From the NCBI GenBank assembly GCA_024404215.1, contig JAKSQI010000113.1, positions 1 through 5,254 on the forward strand: 5,254 bases of DNA, in the 5' to 3' direction. The position numbers and the translations under genes were made by a program. The notes below the pieces were generated by a model that was given only the letters and a program-made list of their open reading frames with translations, did no database searches and was not told the DNA's origin. The stretch comes from Oscillospiraceae bacterium. GTDB lineage: Bacteria; Bacillota; Clostridia; Oscillospirales; Oscillospiraceae. Positions 1 to 5,254 of this stretch are shown piece by piece; the first letter of the stretch is position 1; every line of letters begins with the position of its first letter.

Positions 1-42
1 GGCCACAGCCCTAATGATTTTGAAATTGAGGGCAAATCATGA
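1..42 (+). CDS. C-terminal end of an unidentified upstream gene (partial)
   Basis: Reading frame 1 is open from the window edge and gives GHSPNDFEIEGKS followed by a TGA stop at 40-42. That stop overlaps the ATG of the phosphatase gene (39-41) in an ATGA junction, a common arrangement for translationally coupled genes. The peptide reads like an ordinary protein tail, but 13 residues are too few to name a family. Frame 2 is also open across this stretch, so the assignment rests mainly on the stop/start overlap. If correct, the phosphatase is not the first gene of its operon and its promoter lies outside the window. Confidence 0.45.
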   Translation, partial: GHSPNDFEIEGKS

Positions 43-812
43 GAATTCTTCACTTGAAAAGAGAAAAAAACATCCGCAGCTTTCAGGGCTTGACCACCCC
101 GGCCGGCGAGGCCATAAAAACCAACGCCATCCTGCGCAGTGCCTTCCTGGCGAATTTAACGGAAAAGGACGCTGAGTATCTCTACCGGGAGCACGGAATC
201 CGCACGGTTATTGACCTGCGCACAAAGAACGAAATTCTTGAGCATCCGGATCAGCTCCACCCCGGTATGAAGCTTTTGAATATCTCTCTTTTGGACGAAA
301 GTGTGTTCGGTATAACCCACGAAGAAGAAACCGACCGGCTAAAAGGCAAAAAGCCTGGTCCTCCTGACATGAAAGAGCTCTACCGCAGTTTGGTTACCAG
401 TGATTACTCCCTCAGCAAAATTGCCGAGGCCATGCAAGCCATTTGTCAGCACGCCCCGGAAGGCGGTGTATTGTGGCACTGTACAGAAGGCAAGGACCGC
501 TGTGGAACCATCTCTGCCCTATTCCTCTATCTGCTGGGCATGGATGATGCCACCGTTATGGCAGACTACATGGAAACCCGGAAGACCAATGGCAAGAAGG
601 CTAGGAAAATCTACTGGAAAATCCGCCTTTTTGAGCACAACAAGGAACTGGCCCAGGCCGTTTCCCGGGCCTTTAATGTGGACGAAGACTACTTGAACGC
701 AGCCCTTTCCGCCATCCGGGAAGCCTATGGCTCCGTAGACGGCTTTCTGACCAATCGTCTGGGCATCACGGAAACCGTAAGAGCTCAAATGAAGGACCTT
801 TGTCTGCGCTGA
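39..812 (+). CDS. Tyrosine-protein phosphatase-like protein (Y_phosphatase3 / DSP-like family)
   Basis: This 257-residue cytosolic protein has the layout of bacterial Cys-based tyrosine or dual-specificity phosphatases, which hydrolyse phosphotyrosine (in some members also phosphoserine/threonine or phosphoinositides) through a cysteinyl-phosphate intermediate. Visible in order are an N-terminal NIRSFQGL-type segment (11-18) in the place of the family's NFRDLGG, then ILRSAFLANLT (31-41), VIDLRTKNEILEHPD (57-71), and the P-loop HCTEGKDRCG (147-156) with nucleophile Cys148 and Arg154. The C-terminal part YLNAALSAIREAYGSVDGFL (218-237) resembles the family's usual ending. The start at 39 is supported by GAGGG at 28-32, six bases upstream, and by the ATGA overlap with the preceding frame. 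The residue after Arg154 is Cys155 where Thr is usual. The family fold is near certain; the substrate cannot be told from sequence. Confidence 0.88.
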   Translation: MRILHLKREKNIRSFQGLTTPAGEAIKTNAILRSAFLANLTEKDAEYLYREHGIRTVIDLRTKNEILEHPDQLHPGMKLLNISLLDESVFGITHEEETDRLKGKKPGPPDMKELYRSLVTSDYSLSKIAEAMQAICQHAPEGGVLWHCTEGKDRCGTISALFLYLLGMDDATVMADYMETRKTNGKKARKIYWKIRLFEHNKELAQAVSRAFNVDEDYLNAALSAIREAYGSVDGFLTNRLGITETVRAQMKDLCLR

Positions 813-937
813 CAATCCAAAACCAAAAAGGGAACTTTTCCCACCGGCTGCCGTCTAAGAAAGTGACGGGAGAATCCTGTTAAAAGCCCCACATACTTCC
901 AAACGGGGCAATTCTATATCATTTGGAGGATATACAT
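813..937 (+). other. Intergenic region with three small inverted repeats
   Basis: This 125-base gap holds three short hairpins: GGGAA/TTCCC with a 3-base loop (830-842), CCGTC/GACGG with a 9-base loop (851-869), and GCCCC/GGGGC with a 14-base loop (886-909). None is followed by a real T-run, so none is a convincing intrinsic terminator. I found no good -35/-10 pair. The downstream lipoprotein gene may be read through from the phosphatase gene, or driven by a promoter too degenerate to see. No known riboswitch consensus could be matched by eye. Confidence 0.35.
925..930 (+). promoter_or_regulatory. Shine-Dalgarno site fixing the lipoprotein start at 938
   Basis: GGAGGA at 925-930 lies seven bases before the ATG at 938. 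It therefore selects that ATG rather than the in-frame ATG at 923, which would overlap this ribosome binding site and place five polar residues (MEDIH) ahead of a classic lipoprotein signal. Confidence 0.85.
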
Positions 938-1450
938 ATGCGTTTGAAAAAGTTTATTTGTGCCGCAATGGCCCTGGTTCTGCTTCTTGGACTGGCCGCC
1001 TGCGGAAGCAAGGCAGAAAACAAGCCCGGCAAGGATGACACGGCTGCTGATGCCACTGTTATCGTCGCCCCTTCTGCTGAGAACTCTTTGGGTGCTCAGT
1101 ACCGGGACGCCTTTCTGGCCTCAACTGCCGCAGATGCTGCCGGCAAGGTACAGGCCTTAATTGACGCCAACATCTATGAGGGACTGGTTGACATGGAGGT
1201 TGAGCCCGGCTGGCTGGAAGGCTGCACTGAGGATGTTACCGGCTTCAGCAAGGGTGTTCGCTTCTCCCCCATGATTGGCTCCATTCCCTTTATCGGCTAT
1301 GTTCTGGAATCCGATGATGCCGCCGCTTTGGGAAACAGCCTGAAGGAACTGGCTGACCCCCGCTGGAACATCTGCACTGAGGCTGATGAAACCGTGATTT
1401 TGGTTTCCGGCAACCTGGTTTTCTTTCTCATGTGCCCCAGCGAGCTGTAA
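938..1450 (+). CDS. Short predicted lipoprotein of unknown function
   Basis: The 170-residue product begins MRLKKFICAAM, followed by a hydrophobic stretch and the lipobox LAAC with the lipidated cysteine at residue 22. This is a type II signal peptide, so the mature protein should be anchored on the outer face of the cytoplasmic membrane. A polar linker (about 23-45) leads into a small folded domain (about 46-170). That domain includes GFSKGVRFSPMIGSIPFIGYVL, split here only for description, and ends in DPRWNICTEADE (140-151) and VSGNLVFFLMCPSEL (156-170). The DPR-W-C / GNL-V pattern recalls uncharacterised lipoproteins of clostridia; that is from memory and not a named domain. The mature part has three more cysteines (96, 146, 166). 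The stop lies six bases before the membrane acyltransferase start, so the two are probably co-translated and may act together at the membrane. No enzymatic motif is recognisable. Confidence 0.85.
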   Translation: MRLKKFICAAMALVLLLGLAACGSKAENKPGKDDTAADATVIVAPSAENSLGAQYRDAFLASTAADAAGKVQALIDANIYEGLVDMEVEPGWLEGCTEDVTGFSKGVRFSPMIGSIPFIGYVLESDDAAALGNSLKELADPRWNICTEADETVILVSGNLVFFLMCPSEL

Positions 1451-1456
1451 ACAGCC

Positions 1457-2371
1457 ATGAAAATTAACAAGCCTTTGGCACAGCTGCTGTCAGCTCTTTG
1501 GATTTTAGTCTTCCACCTTTGGATTACCCTGACAGGCTCGGTTGCTGAGCGATATCTTCTTACCATTGGCTACGTAGGCGTGGATATATTCTTTCTGCTT
1601 TCGGCCTATTCGCTGGCTGATAAGGAGCTATCCTGGTGGCCCTTTCTAAAAGGACGCCTGATTACTGTCTACGGCAAATATATTACCTTTATTGTACTGG
1701 CCCTTTTGGTTAACCACTGGTCCATACTGAGAGCGGCTAAGGCCGCCAGCTTTGTGGATTTTTTCACTAACGGCGGCGGAAGCTTTCTTTGGTTTATTCC
1801 CGCCATTCTTATTCTTTACGCCCTCTACCCCCTCTTTCTGCGCTGGAAACTGCCGCAAAAAGGGCTTGTGGTACTGGCTGGCTGGTTCATCCTGTGCTTT
1901 GCCTGTGAAAAGCTGACCGGATACAACAAGATTTTTATCTTTGCCAACCGGATTCCTGTCTTTCTGGCCGGTTGGGCCTTGAAAAAATATCGGGCACCCA
2001 AGTGGCTTCCCTTACTTTGCCTGCCTATTGGACTTGTGGGCATGTACCTCTGGGGCTTTACCGCAAAGCTGAATGTTCCTTTCAAGGATTTCTTCTTCCT
2101 CTTCGGCGGTCTGGGAGCCATCGGCATTTCCTTCCTTACCGGCTATATCAAAACCGGAAAGCTGGTAAAATTTCTGGCCGGCGGCACTTTGGAGCTGTAC
2201 GGTCTGCAGATGGTGATTGGTCCCAAGGTGGTCATGGCCATCTATCGCCTCACCGGCAGCAAATGGGTTACTAATCTGCTGATGATACTTCTGTTCACCC
2301 TGGGCTCAGCCCTGCTGGCTTTCGGCTATCGGAAGCTGGCCGAAGCTTATCACAAAAAGAAAACGGCTTAA
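1457..2371 (+). CDS. Acyltransferase-3-family-like integral membrane protein
   Basis: This 304-residue protein is very hydrophobic, with about ten likely membrane segments (roughly 8-26, 36-53, 74-88, 109-128, 134-150, 158-174, 183-201, 210-229, 245-263 and 271-291). It carries hallmarks of the acyltransferase-3 (OafA/YrhL-like) family, which usually O-acetylates cell-wall or surface glycans. These are VFHLWI (18-23) with candidate catalytic His20, YVGVDIFFLLSAYSLA (39-54), the basic KGRLITVYGKY segment (65-75), and LWFIPAILILYALYPL (111-126). The ELYGLQ segment (246-251) has Gln where many relatives have His. At 304 residues it is somewhat short for the family. The ATG has no strong Shine-Dalgarno of its own and follows the lipoprotein stop by six bases, which suggests translational coupling. 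A strong terminator follows. The acyl acceptor is unknown. Confidence 0.8.
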   Translation: MKINKPLAQLLSALWILVFHLWITLTGSVAERYLLTIGYVGVDIFFLLSAYSLADKELSWWPFLKGRLITVYGKYITFIVLALLVNHWSILRAAKAASFVDFFTNGGGSFLWFIPAILILYALYPLFLRWKLPQKGLVVLAGWFILCFACEKLTGYNKIFIFANRIPVFLAGWALKKYRAPKWLPLLCLPIGLVGMYLWGFTAKLNVPFKDFFFLFGGLGAIGISFLTGYIKTGKLVKFLAGGTLELYGLQMVIGPKVVMAIYRLTGSKWVTNLLMILLFTLGSALLAFGYRKLAEAYHKKKTA

Positions 2372-2377
2372 AGGCTC

Positions 2378-2410
2378 ACTCCCCGACGCAGCGGCGCCGG
2401 GGAGTTTTTT
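2378..2410 (+). terminator. Rho-independent terminator after the acyltransferase gene
   Basis: ACTCCCCG (2378-2385) pairs perfectly with CGGGGAGT (2398-2405). Inside, CGC (2387-2389) can pair with GCG (2394-2396) around an AGCG loop after one A-C mismatch. The stem runs directly into six T (2405-2410). It starts seven bases after the acyltransferase stop and separates this block from the next transcription unit. It lacks a U-tail on the opposite strand. Confidence 0.92.
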
Positions 2411-2441
2411 CGTCAAAAGAGTATTCTTTTATATCCATATC

Positions 2442-2450
2442 TGCTATACT
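2442..2450 (+). promoter_or_regulatory. Predicted extended -10 promoter of the RelA/SpoT-domain gene
   Basis: TGCTATACT at 2442-2450 is an extended -10 element (TGn followed by TATACT, five of six matches to TATAAT). No good -35 is present 16-18 bases upstream; TATTCT at 2422-2427 is poor, which fits extended -10 promoters that depend less on a -35. A start near 2456-2458 would give a leader of about 23 bases containing the ribosome binding site GGGAGG (2466-2471). The position just after a strong terminator makes a promoter here expected. Confidence 0.6.
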
Positions 2451-2479
2451 GAAGCCATAGCTTCCGGGAGGTACAGCCT

Positions 2480-3475
2480 ATGATTATGTTGAATGACTAT
2501 CTATATGACGGTCACACGGTGATGAGCATTCTGCACCGTTATTATGAGGATTTAAAAGCCGACGCCAAGCGTACCGGCAACCAAGTGGAACTGGCTCACT
2601 GCAATTTTTTGGTTCAGATGATGGAGCTGCTGGAGCATAACGACTTCCTTACCTCCCAGTCCCAGCGCATCCGGGAATTCTATAAATACATGGCCGCCAA
2701 ATACCCCTTTCTGGCTTTTACCTTTAAGGGCCGCATAAAATCCCTGATTCGCTCGGAAGAAAAATTCAACGGCTACATCACCGAGTTTATTGCAGACTAC
2801 TACGAGAAGAATGGCAGCTACCCCTCGGCCCCGCAAATAAAAGAGCGACTGAATACCTTCCGGGATGTAATCGCCTACCGCATAGTCATCTCACTGCCCA
2901 AATGCCATGTGTTTGTTGGGCAGGACCATGAGGAAGAGGAGCTGCGCTATCTCTATGAAATCGCCAATGCTCTGCCGGAGTTTCTGGAAGAGCGGGGCTT
3001 CACCGCAGAGCCAGCCTATGCTTATGCTGACGCCGACACCACGGGTCAGCTTTTGAGTCCCTCTGTTACCCCCTACTACCGCGACTACGTCCACAACCCT
3101 AAGCCTACCGGCTACCAGTCTCTGCACATCACTTTTTTTGACAACATCGCCCGTTGCCAGGCAGAGCTGCAGCTGCGCACCAAGCGGATGGATGACAACG
3201 CCGAAATCGGCAAAGCCAATCACTCCGGCTATGAGAAGGAGCAGGAAATTGCCCGCACTCGCCGTGGGCGCATCCCCCGTGGAGAATGCCCCTTCTTTGA
3301 CGATGCTCACGAGCGGGTTCGCGCCTTGAAATATCTGGACTATTCCAAGATAGATGTTAACATGTTCACCGCTTTGGATAAGTCCCGCATCAACGATGGC
3401 TGCGGCTTATACCGTGGACGCATCATTCTCCCCTTTGAGCATCTGTCCGGTTATCAGAACGACATGATTGATTAA
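2480..3475 (+). CDS. Stand-alone RelA/SpoT synthetase-domain protein, putative (p)ppGpp synthetase
   Basis: This 331-residue soluble protein contains a RelA/SpoT nucleotidyltransferase domain (about 80-255), which transfers pyrophosphate from ATP to GDP or GTP to make the stringent-response alarmone (p)ppGpp. Visible elements are FKGRIKSLIRSEEKF (82-96) with basic Arg85/Lys87, FRDVIAYRIVI (127-137) with the metal-binding Asp129, and YRDYVHNPKPTGYQSLHITF (200-219) with the guanine-stacking tyrosine Tyr212. AELQLRTKRMDDNAEIGKAN (228-247) follows, with catalytic Glu229 and then His248. Thr210 replaces the usual Asn of the PNGYQSLH motif. There is no HD hydrolase, TGS or ACT domain. At 331 residues it is longer than typical small alarmone synthetases (about 200-260), with a helical N-terminal extension (1-80) and a C-terminal tail (252-331) that I cannot assign. 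The start is supported by GGGAGG eight bases upstream. Catalysis is inferred from retained residues. Confidence 0.87.
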   Translation: MIMLNDYLYDGHTVMSILHRYYEDLKADAKRTGNQVELAHCNFLVQMMELLEHNDFLTSQSQRIREFYKYMAAKYPFLAFTFKGRIKSLIRSEEKFNGYITEFIADYYEKNGSYPSAPQIKERLNTFRDVIAYRIVISLPKCHVFVGQDHEEEELRYLYEIANALPEFLEERGFTAEPAYAYADADTTGQLLSPSVTPYYRDYVHNPKPTGYQSLHITFFDNIARCQAELQLRTKRMDDNAEIGKANHSGYEKEQEIARTRRGRIPRGECPFFDDAHERVRALKYLDYSKIDVNMFTALDKSRINDGCGLYRGRIILPFEHLSGYQNDMID

Positions 3476-3481
3476 CAATAC

Positions 3482-3487
3482 AGGAGG
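3482..3487 (+). promoter_or_regulatory. Shine-Dalgarno site fixing the DUF3237 start at 3495
   Basis: A perfect AGGAGG at 3482-3487 lies seven bases before the ATG at 3495. The earlier in-frame ATG at 3468 lies inside the end of the preceding gene, precedes this ribosome binding site, and would add nine residues (MINNTGGNT) that the family does not need. Confidence 0.9.
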
Positions 3488-3494
3488 CAATACT

Positions 3495-3968
3495 ATGGTT
3501 TCTTCTAAGCTCATGTTTACCGTCAGCGTTACCGCTGACAAGCCCGTAGTCGTCGGCCAAGACTCTGTAAACGGCCGCCGTCAGCTAATTAACTGCCCCA
3601 GCGGCACGGTAGAGGGCGTGGACCCGGACGGCAAGCCCTTCTCCGGCGTTACCCTGCCCTGCACCATTGACAGTCAGGTTATCCGTCCCAACGGCGTCTG
3701 CGAATTATCCGCCCGCTACGGCATCCGTTTGGATGACGGGCGCAGCTTTTACATTGAAAACAACGGCATTCGCACCGTTCCCCCGGAATATGTGGAAACC
3801 GTTCTGAATGGCGGTTTTGTAGACCCGGACCTTTACTATTTTGTCACCACCCCGAAAATAGAAGCCTACGATGACAGCCTGCGCTGGATGGAACGCCATG
3901 TCTTCCTCTGCAAGGCTACCCGCACCCCGTCTGCCGTTGAAATCCGCTACTACATGGTAGAAAAATAA
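3495..3968 (+). CDS. DUF3237 (UPF0311) family protein
   Basis: The 157-residue product fits the DUF3237 family of small beta-barrel proteins of unknown biochemical function. Supporting segments are NGRRQLINCPSGTVEG (26-41), where the family has a G-R-I-P-GG pattern, and SGVTLPCTIDSQVIRPNGVC (50-69), matching the usual G-x-LPGG-DWQ region. Next come ARYGIRLDDGRSFYIENNGI (73-92), then YYFVTTPKIEAYDDSLRWM (113-131), matching the family's YFR-x-P-F-E-T-x-x-YxWLN block, and a final VEIRYYMVEK strand. Length is about normal. It has no signal peptide or membrane segment, so it should be cytosolic. It starts 19 bases after the RelA/SpoT-domain stop with a perfect ribosome binding site and no intervening terminator, so both genes are very likely one transcript. 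The context hints at a nucleotide or stress connection, but no function can be assigned. Confidence 0.8.
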   Translation: MVSSKLMFTVSVTADKPVVVGQDSVNGRRQLINCPSGTVEGVDPDGKPFSGVTLPCTIDSQVIRPNGVCELSARYGIRLDDGRSFYIENNGIRTVPPEYVETVLNGGFVDPDLYYFVTTPKIEAYDDSLRWMERHVFLCKATRTPSAVEIRYYMVEK

Positions 3969-3973
3969 GAAGC

Positions 3974-4002
3974 CCGGGTATCTCCCTTTGTGAGATACCC
4001 GG
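3974..4002. terminator. Hairpin terminator in the convergent intergenic region, possibly bidirectional
   Basis: CCGGGTATCTC (3974-3984) and GAGATACCCGG (3992-4002) form a perfect 11-base-pair stem with a 7-base loop. It starts six bases after the DUF3237 stop. On the + strand the tail is only ACTTTATA. On the - strand the stem is followed by GCTTCTTATTTTT, the better U-rich tail, so this hairpin may mainly end leftward transcription from the methyltransferase operon while also helping to end the rightward one. Confidence 0.75.
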
Positions 4003-4028
4003 ACTTTATACAGCAACAGATACAATTT

Positions 4029-4060
4029 CCTCCCCTGTTAATTGAAACGGGGAGGTTTTT
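4029..4060 (+). terminator. Second intrinsic terminator, rightward
   Basis: CCTCCCC (4029-4035) pairs with GGGGAGG (4049-4055). After a bulged T, GTT (4037-4039) can pair with AAC (4046-4048) to lengthen the stem. TTTTT (4056-4060) follows at once, then CC and five more T that run into the methyltransferase stop codon on the other strand. The U-tail exists only in the rightward direction, so it should block read-through from the RelA/SpoT-DUF3237 unit into antisense of the methyltransferase gene. Confidence 0.85.
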
Positions 4061-4065
4061 CCTTT

Positions 4066-4833
4066 TTACTTCTGCTCCTTGACCGCTCGAATGCGATACA
4101 GGGGTGTTGCCCCGTACATCAGTTTTTCTTTTTCGCTCCACAGCTCAGCTGTAACATCTCTGTCAAAGCTAATATCACAGAACGGCAATTGCGTTAAAAC
4201 ACCTATGTCAAAATCCGGCCGCTGTGCTTTCCCAAAAACCTTATAATTATCCGGATTCAAAGCACTGTCAATGTACTCATAGGAGCGATCATAGGTATAA
4301 CCCCGCTCATAAATCGCAAGGGCTTCCCGCTCCCGGCGAATGGCTTCATCCCTGACAGGGCCCTCCTGGTAGGGCAGATGCCAGTTAGCGTCATAAATCA
4401 ACAGCACGCCTCCCGGCTTGAGAACCCGGAGCCATTCCCCATATACCTTCAAGTGCTCTCGAATGATGTGGGTTACATTGCGGCTGATTAACAGGTCAAA
4501 GGTATTATCCGCAAAAGGCAAAGCCCCAAAGTCCCCCTGAATCAATTCCGGCTCAACAGCAAAGACTTCCGCATTCTCCCGGGCATGCTTCAGCATGCCG
4601 TCGGAGCCATCAATTCCGGTGACCTTGTGTCCCGCTTTTGACAACAGAACCGAGAAAAACCCGGGTCCGCAGCCACAGTCTAGGACACGCAGCGGCCGAT
4701 TGGACGGTGCCAAAGATTCAATTTGCTCCAGCCATTTTTGAGGACGATTGGTTTGAAATTCTTCTACCACATATGAATTATAATTATCAGATCGTATGCT
4801 CCAGCTTTCGTTAATTTCACCCTGTACAGACAT
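4066..4833 (-). CDS. Class I SAM-dependent methyltransferase
   Basis: This 255-residue cytosolic protein has the Rossmann-fold methyltransferase motifs: motif I RVLDCGCGPGFFSVLL (49-64) for S-adenosylmethionine binding, VTGIDGSDGML (71-81) with Asp75 at the end of strand 2, and IQGDFGALPFADNTFDLLIS (98-117). LKPGGVLLIYDANWHLPY (138-155) follows. The N-terminal WSIRSDNYNSYVVEEF (11-26) and the C-terminal half after 155 probably shape the acceptor pocket, and I recognise no substrate-specific motif there. On the - strand CTGGAG (4846-4841) lies seven bases before the ATG and just after the stop of the upstream ABC ATPase gene, 13 bases away, so the two form an operon. My recollection is that similar methyltransferases sit beside nickel/peptide-type ABC importers in clostridia, possibly modifying a metal ligand; this is inference. 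Methyltransferase identity is firm, the substrate open. Confidence 0.9.
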   Translation of the reverse strand: MSVQGEINESWSIRSDNYNSYVVEEFQTNRPQKWLEQIESLAPSNRPLRVLDCGCGPGFFSVLLSKAGHKVTGIDGSDGMLKHARENAEVFAVEPELIQGDFGALPFADNTFDLLISRNVTHIIREHLKVYGEWLRVLKPGGVLLIYDANWHLPYQEGPVRDEAIRREREALAIYERGYTYDRSYEYIDSALNPDNYKVFGKAQRPDFDIGVLTQLPFCDISFDRDVTAELWSEKEKLMYGATPLYRIRAVKEQK

Positions 4834-4846
4834 CGTATTTCTCCAG

Positions 4847-5254
4847 TTAAACAGTTAACACAGACGCCAGCAATCGCTTTGTATAATCCTGCTGCGGATT
4901 ATTGATAACCTCGCTCGTTACGCCTTCCTCTACCACTTTTCCTCCGTACAAAACGTAGGTGCGATCGCAGAAGCTGCTAACCAGTGACAGGTCATGGGAA
5001 ATGAAAAGATAGCCGATGTTTTCTTCCTTTCGAATGCGGGTCAAAAGGTCTACCACCTGAGCCTGGACCGAAACATCCAAAGCACTGGTAGCTTCATCAC
5101 CAATTAAAAGACGCGGCTTCTGGGCAATTGCGCGGGCAATGGCCGCTCTTTGGCACTCACCACCGCTGACCTGCCCGGGATACGATTTGATGAATCGTTC
5201 CTCCAGGCCAACTACATGAAGAAGTCGCAGAATCTCTTCGTCCTGAGCCTTTTT
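4847..5254 (-). CDS. Oligopeptide/nickel-type ABC transporter ATP-binding protein (partial, N-terminus outside window)
   Basis: The leftward frame is open from the window edge to the TAA at 4849-4847, giving 135 C-terminal residues. They contain the ABC signature VSGGECQR (29-36 of the visible part), Walker B LLIGDE (49-54) with catalytic Glu54, D-loop SALD (57-60), and H-loop FISHDLS with His87. The DVSVQAQVVDLL segment and the ending NNPQQDYTKRLLASV are typical of the Dpp/Opp/Nik ATPases that drive ABC import of peptides or nickel at the cytoplasmic membrane face. Walker A must lie beyond 5254. A TTG at 5080 begins a shorter frame but sits inside the SALD-DVSVQ block, so it is an internal leucine codon rather than a start. 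The protein probably pairs with a second ATPase, two permeases and a solute-binding protein encoded farther right. Peptide versus metal cannot be decided here. Confidence 0.92.
   Translation of the reverse strand, partial: KKAQDEEILRLLHVVGLEERFIKSYPGQVSGGECQRAAIARAIAQKPRLLIGDEATSALDVSVQAQVVDLLTRIRKEENIGYLFISHDLSLVSSFCDRTYVLYGGKVVEEGVTSEVINNPQQDYTKRLLASVLTV

Noticed and set aside
519..815. A 98-residue open frame on the - strand
   Set aside because: It is antisense to the phosphatase gene, lacks a convincing ribosome binding site and has no recognisable domain.
826..890. A cobalamin or similar riboswitch suggested by AAAAGGGAA and nearby stems
   Set aside because: The rest of the conserved core (such as the GCCACUG box and GCCAGGAGACC-like segment) is absent, and the downstream genes do not suggest such control.
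915..920. TATATC as a -10 element for the lipoprotein gene
   Set aside because: It lies too close to the ribosome binding site at 925 to leave a usable leader, and there is no -35 at the right distance.
923..937. Start of the lipoprotein gene at the ATG at 923
   Set aside because: The ribosome binding site GGAGGA lies downstream of that ATG, and the extra residues would spoil the signal peptide's basic N-terminus.
2891..3310. A 139-residue open frame on the - strand
   Set aside because: It lies wholly inside the RelA/SpoT-domain gene, whose catalytic motifs are unmistakable on the + strand, and its translation shows no recognisable family; it is a shadow frame.
3468..3494. Start of the DUF3237 gene at the ATG at 3468, overlapping the previous gene
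   Set aside because: A perfect AGGAGG follows it and is correctly spaced for the ATG at 3495.
4847..5080. A complete 77-residue gene starting at TTG 5080 on the - strand
   Set aside because: The frame stays open to the window edge and the upstream codons encode the ABC signature, Walker B and D-loop, so the TTG is the leucine of the SALD motif in a longer, edge-truncated ATPase.

Overview
The window looks like chromosomal DNA from a clostridial Firmicute, most likely an Oscillospirales/Oscillospiraceae-type gut anaerobe. This rests on purine-rich Shine-Dalgarno sites (AGGAGG, GGAGGA, GGGAGG), mixed GC content with T-tailed hairpin terminators, a short Gram-positive-style lipoprotein, and a RelA/SpoT-domain protein whose overall layout matches my recollection of a family common in that order. 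The organism assignment is inference. I see no mobile element, CRISPR array, tRNA or rRNA.

Layout: the left half (1-2371) reads rightward. It opens with the last codons of an unknown gene, whose stop overlaps the start of a tyrosine-phosphatase-like gene (39-812) in an ATGA junction. After a 125-base gap with small hairpins come a short lipoprotein (938-1450) and, six bases later, a polytopic acyltransferase-3-like membrane protein (1457-2371). A strong intrinsic terminator (2378-2410) closes this block. A second rightward unit has its own extended -10 promoter. It encodes a 331-residue RelA/SpoT-type synthetase-domain protein without the hydrolase, TGS or ACT domains (2480-3475) and a DUF3237-family protein (3495-3968). 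Two hairpins (3974-4002 and 4029-4060) close it.

The right end reads leftward and converges on the same hairpins. An oligopeptide/nickel-type ABC transporter ATPase, cut by the window edge (4847-5254), is followed after 13 bases by a class I SAM-dependent methyltransferase (4066-4833). These two probably end an importer operon whose other genes lie beyond 5254.

The most interesting points are the long stand-alone alarmone-synthetase-like protein paired with DUF3237, the lipoprotein/acyltransferase pair, the phosphatase P-loop with Cys in place of the usual Thr, and the methyltransferase attached to an ABC importer. Nothing here amounts to a clearly new multi-gene defence or mobile system.
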